64,000 nt of DNA, from NCBI GenBank assembly GCA_963850915.1, contig CAWKND010000006.1:310001-374000 (forward strand), in the 5' to 3' direction. Below are positions 61,897 to 64,000 of this stretch, piece after piece (positions within the stretch are counted from its first letter, which is position 1; each line of letters begins with the position of its first letter). The notes under the pieces are model-generated. The model saw only the letters and a program-made list of their open reading frames with translations, was not told the DNA's origin and did no database searches. This DNA comes from CAVTWH01 sp963850915 (GTDB lineage: Bacteria; Actinomycetota; Actinomycetes; Mycobacteriales; Micromonosporaceae). Both the position numbers and the translations under genes were made by a program.

Positions 61897-62496
61897 ATGG
61901 GTGGAGAACTCGTGCCGGACGCGCGCCTGTTGATGAGCGACGCGGACCGGGAACGGGTGGTGGCCCGGCTGAACGGAGCCGTCACCGATGGTCGGCTCAC
62001 CTTCGTCGAGTTCGAGGAGCGCATCGCAGGTGTGCTGACCGCCCGGACGTTCGGCGACGTACTGCCGTACCTGGAGGGCCTTCCGGCAATGCCCCTGGGC
62101 CCGATGCCAACGCCGGCCGCGCACGCCGAGCTGAACCTGCGCGGCTCCACGCTGCGCCGGCACGGCCGCTGGGTGGTACCGGCCCGGCTGCGCATCCAGG
62201 CCGTCGGCTCCACGGTGCTGCTCAACTTCACCGAGGCGGTGATCTCCACCCCGGTCGTCGAGCTCGACCTGGTACTGCGCGGCAGTACCGTCCGGATGAC
62301 CGTACCGGTGGGCTCGTCGGTGGATGTGGGCGGCGTCTCGCTCATCGGGGGGAGCGCCAAGGCCCCGCACCTGCCCGAGCACCAGACCGGCGCCGGTACC
62401 CACTTCGTCATCACCGGTGAAGCGCACGGCGCCACGATCCGGGCCAGGCTTCCCCGGCAATGGTCGTGGCCGTGGCAGCGGCGTCGCCGCACCTGA
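61897..62496 (+). CDS. DUF1707-domain protein
   Basis: A 199-residue protein. Residues 10-60 are a DUF1707 domain: RLLMSDADRERVVARLNGAVTDGRLTFVEFEERI. The rest forms beta-strands resembling the cell-wall-active antibiotic response C-terminal domain (ELNLRGSTLRRHGRW, GSTVRMTVPVGSSVDVGGVSLIGG). No signal peptide or membrane segment is visible, and the last residues are strongly basic. Such proteins are widespread in actinobacteria; function is unknown and it is probably not biosynthetic. Confidence 0.85.
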   Translation: MGGELVPDARLLMSDADRERVVARLNGAVTDGRLTFVEFEERIAGVLTARTFGDVLPYLEGLPAMPLGPMPTPAAHAELNLRGSTLRRHGRWVVPARLRIQAVGSTVLLNFTEAVISTPVVELDLVLRGSTVRMTVPVGSSVDVGGVSLIGGSAKAPHLPEHQTGAGTHFVITGEAHGATIRARLPRQWSWPWQRRRRT

Positions 62497-62513
62497 CCGG
62501 ATCGCCGCTGTGG

Positions 62514-63566
62514 TCAGCCCGCGGCGGGGCGGTGCGCGACGATGACCCGGGGTACCAGCTTGGGACGGGTGTGCACGGCTGACTCGGTGAGGCCCTGGTC
62601 GGCCAGCATCCGTTGGTAGTCGGCGGTGGAGTACATGCTGCCGCCCTCGGTGGCGGAGAGCATCAGCAGGCCCAGCAGTGCGGCGTGCCCCTCGACGGGA
62701 GCCGGCTGGTCGCCTGTGGTGAACCCGGCAACCACCAGTCGGCCGTCCGGGCGGAGCACGGAAGCCATCCGCGCCACCAGTTCCCGGGCTTGAGTGGGGG
62801 AGAAGTGGAACAGCAGGTTGGCGGCGACCACGACGTCGTACGGGCCACCGAGGTCGGTGCTGAGCGCGTCACCGGGCAGGAACGTCGCCCGGTCGGCGAC
62901 GCCGCGCCGCTTCGCGTGCAGCTGTGCGACGTCGAGTACGGACGGCCAGTCCTGCGCCCAGATGTGCGCTCCGGCAAAGCGTTCAGCCAGCGTCCAGCCG
63001 AAGATGCCGTGCCCGCAGCCGATGTCCAGGACGCGCAGCCCTTCCCGGTCAGCGGCCCAATCACCGAGCGCGTCGGCGACGAGTCCGGCCATCGCGGTCG
63101 TGACGAACGTGGTGTGCGCGGCGAAGTCGATCCAGTACGGGTGATCCGGCGCCAGCAGATCCACCCCGGGTACCGGCGTACCCCGGCGTACCGTCCCGGC
63201 CAACTGCCCCAACGCGGTCCACTCCGGCTGGCTGGCCACCACCGAGGCGATCCCGCCGCAGTACCCGGGTGCCGTACTCACCAGCAGCTCGGCGGCGCCC
63301 GGTGCCAACGCGTACCCCCGCTCGTCGCGCAGCAGTAGCCCGACGCCGGCCGCCGAAGCCAGCAACGCCGTCAGGCCCCGTTCGTCGACGCCCTGGCCGT
63401 CAATGCCCAGCCGGCCGGCGAGTTCCCCGGCAGTGGCCGGCCCGGCCGCCAGCGGGTCGAAGAGGCCGAGTTCGACGCAGGCCCGGAGGACCGCGGTCGC
63501 CTTGTACCCGGCCATCATGGTGAACAGCCGCTCCTTGGTGAGCGGGGCGATTTCCTCTTCGGCCAC
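62514..63566 (-). CDS. Dimeric class I O-methyltransferase
   Basis: A 350-residue methyltransferase starting at GTG 63566 after GAAGAGG. An N-terminal winged-helix dimerisation domain (LFTMMAGYKATAVLRACVELGLFDPLA) precedes a SAM domain with VLDIGCGHGIFGWTLAE and VVAANLLFHFS. It lacks the H-D...H iron set seen in the fusion protein, so it is a normal O-methyltransferase-like enzyme. Aglycone or sugar hydroxyl methylation is likely. It is convergent with the DUF1707 gene. Confidence 0.87.
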   Translation of the reverse strand: MAEEEIAPLTKERLFTMMAGYKATAVLRACVELGLFDPLAAGPATAGELAGRLGIDGQGVDERGLTALLASAAGVGLLLRDERGYALAPGAAELLVSTAPGYCGGIASVVASQPEWTALGQLAGTVRRGTPVPGVDLLAPDHPYWIDFAAHTTFVTTAMAGLVADALGDWAADREGLRVLDIGCGHGIFGWTLAERFAGAHIWAQDWPSVLDVAQLHAKRRGVADRATFLPGDALSTDLGGPYDVVVAANLLFHFSPTQARELVARMASVLRPDGRLVVAGFTTGDQPAPVEGHAALLGLLMLSATEGGSMYSTADYQRMLADQGLTESAVHTRPKLVPRVIVAHRPAAG

Positions 63567-63705
63567 GGGTTTGCCTCTTCCTCGCGCGTCGGTTCTCCGG
63601 AGCATCGGCCGCCCGAGGGGCAGCACCGCCCGACCGGGACAGCACCTCAGCCTGTCGCGACCCGGTCCAGAATCACTCGACACCGGCCCGACCCGCGCCC
63701 GATCG

Positions 63706-63796
63706 GGGCGCGGGAAACCAGGGCGCGGGAAACCAGGGGCGCGGGAAACCAGGGCGCGGGAAACCAGGGCGCGGGAAACCAGGGCGCGGGAGACGG
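63706..63796. repeat. Six 15-bp G-rich tandem repeats
   Basis: Six copies of GGGCGCGGGAAACCA, one offset by an extra G and the last degenerate, lie between the methyltransferase and the next glycosyltransferase. They are not coding. The G-runs could form unusual structure, and the array looks like slippage-generated sequence upstream of the promoter for the final transferase. Confidence 0.85.
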
Positions 63797-63818
63797 GAAA
63801 GCGTTGCGGCGGCGGGAG

Positions 63819-63861
63819 TCCAGCCGACCTGCATCGGTACTCCAGTGTGGGGCGCGAGTGT
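63819..63861 (+). promoter_or_regulatory. Probable SARP site before glycosyltransferase 7
   Basis: TCCA cores at 63819 and 63841 are exactly 22 bp apart, and GAGTGT begins 15 bp after the second (63856-63861). The arrangement matches the other sites with the middle repeat missing. The gene starts 88 bases downstream. Confidence 0.55.
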
Positions 63862-63948
63862 CATCGCCGTACAGCGTCCGAAGTCCGGCGCTCCGCTGCG
63901 GGGCGGGACGACCGCGCCCGGTACCAGCGATCCCCGGGGAGATGACAG

Positions 63949-64000
63949 ATGCGCGTGCTGTTCACAACGTCGGAGTGGCCGACGCACTACTTTCCGATGG
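63949..64000 (+). CDS. Glycosyltransferase 7, 5' end only
   Basis: ATG 63949 follows GGGGAGA. The 17 residues present, MRVLFTTSEWPTHYFPM, match the start of the other transferases (VLFxxSxxxxHYFPMVPLGWAL). The gene runs off the window, so the transferase array and the cluster continue to the right. Confidence 0.85.
   Translation, partial: MRVLFTTSEWPTHYFPM

Noticed and set aside
1..64000. tRNA, rRNA, CRISPR array, insertion sequence or attachment site
   Set aside because: Reading both strands I saw no cloverleaf gene, spaced repeat array, transposase motif or integrase. The tandem repeats present have no spacers and are mostly in-frame within genes.

Overview
The window is high-GC actinomycete DNA carrying one large, multi-class secondary-metabolite locus. 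Frequent GTG starts, dense ATGA/GTGA overlaps and heavy use of GTAC-containing codon pairs (Val-Pro as GTA-CCG, Gly-Thr as GGT-ACC) suggest a Micromonospora/Actinoplanes/Dactylosporangium-type organism. That placement is inference from composition and gene style, not a database match.

Layout. 1-2.4 kb: a gene end, a small DUF6059-like protein and a SARP activator (frameshifted as given). 2.4-11.3 kb (minus strand): one operon of a small methyltransferase, a MycE/TylF-type sugar O-methyltransferase, an aminotransferase/C-methyltransferase fusion, a MarH-like cupin, a flavin reductase, a tryptophan-halogenase-type enzyme, and RmlB and RmlA for dTDP-4-keto-6-deoxyglucose. 11.5-17.7 kb: two A-PCP-C NRPS proteins, the first frameshifted. 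17.8-22.3 kb: an IlvD/Edd dehydratase and a divergent zinc dehydrogenase, then an ArsR/AHSA1/hydrolase trio, probably passengers. 22.3-26.5 kb: a third A-PCP-C protein with an odd aldo-keto reductase. 26.7-41.7 kb (plus strand): a type II PKS operon with didomain aromatase/cyclase, acyl-CoA ligase, ABM oxygenase, two FAD monooxygenases, KS-alpha, CLF, ACP, a dedicated acetyl-CoA carboxylase, an SDR, a metal-type cyclase and a SnoaL-like protein, closed by a strong terminator. 41.9-46.1 kb: RHH regulator, DUF4097 protein, DrrAB-like exporter and a secreted EEP-family protein. 46.1-48.4 kb: ferredoxin, P450, SDR. 48.6-64 kb: six complete glycosyltransferases and the start of a seventh, with 2,3-dehydratase, 3-ketoreductase, 4-ketoreductase, an O-methyltransferase and a TetR/SnoaL/SDR cassette.

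How the genes work together (inference). The minimal PKS and tailoring enzymes make an aromatic aglycone. RmlA, RmlB, the 2,3-dehydratase and the two ketoreductases make a 2,6-dideoxy-D-hexose (olivose/oliose type), part of it O-methylated, which the glycosyltransferases assemble into long chains. A separate module (halogenase plus flavin reductase, aminotransferase/methyltransferase fusion, cupin) looks designed for a halogenated and/or beta-methylated aromatic amino acid, probably tryptophan. Three paralogous A-PCP-C proteins could load such residues and transfer them to a free acceptor such as a sugar or aglycone hydroxyl. I do not recognise a described compound with this whole combination.

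Regulation. Several promoters share one geometry: TCCA/TCGA direct repeats at 11- or 22-bp steps, with the last repeat starting 15 bp before a -10-like hexamer. This is the known arrangement of SARP operators and ties the NRPS, PKS, sugar and glycosyltransferase operons to the SARP gene at 1.4 kb, whose reading frame is broken in this sequence.

I saw no tRNA, rRNA, CRISPR array or transposase.
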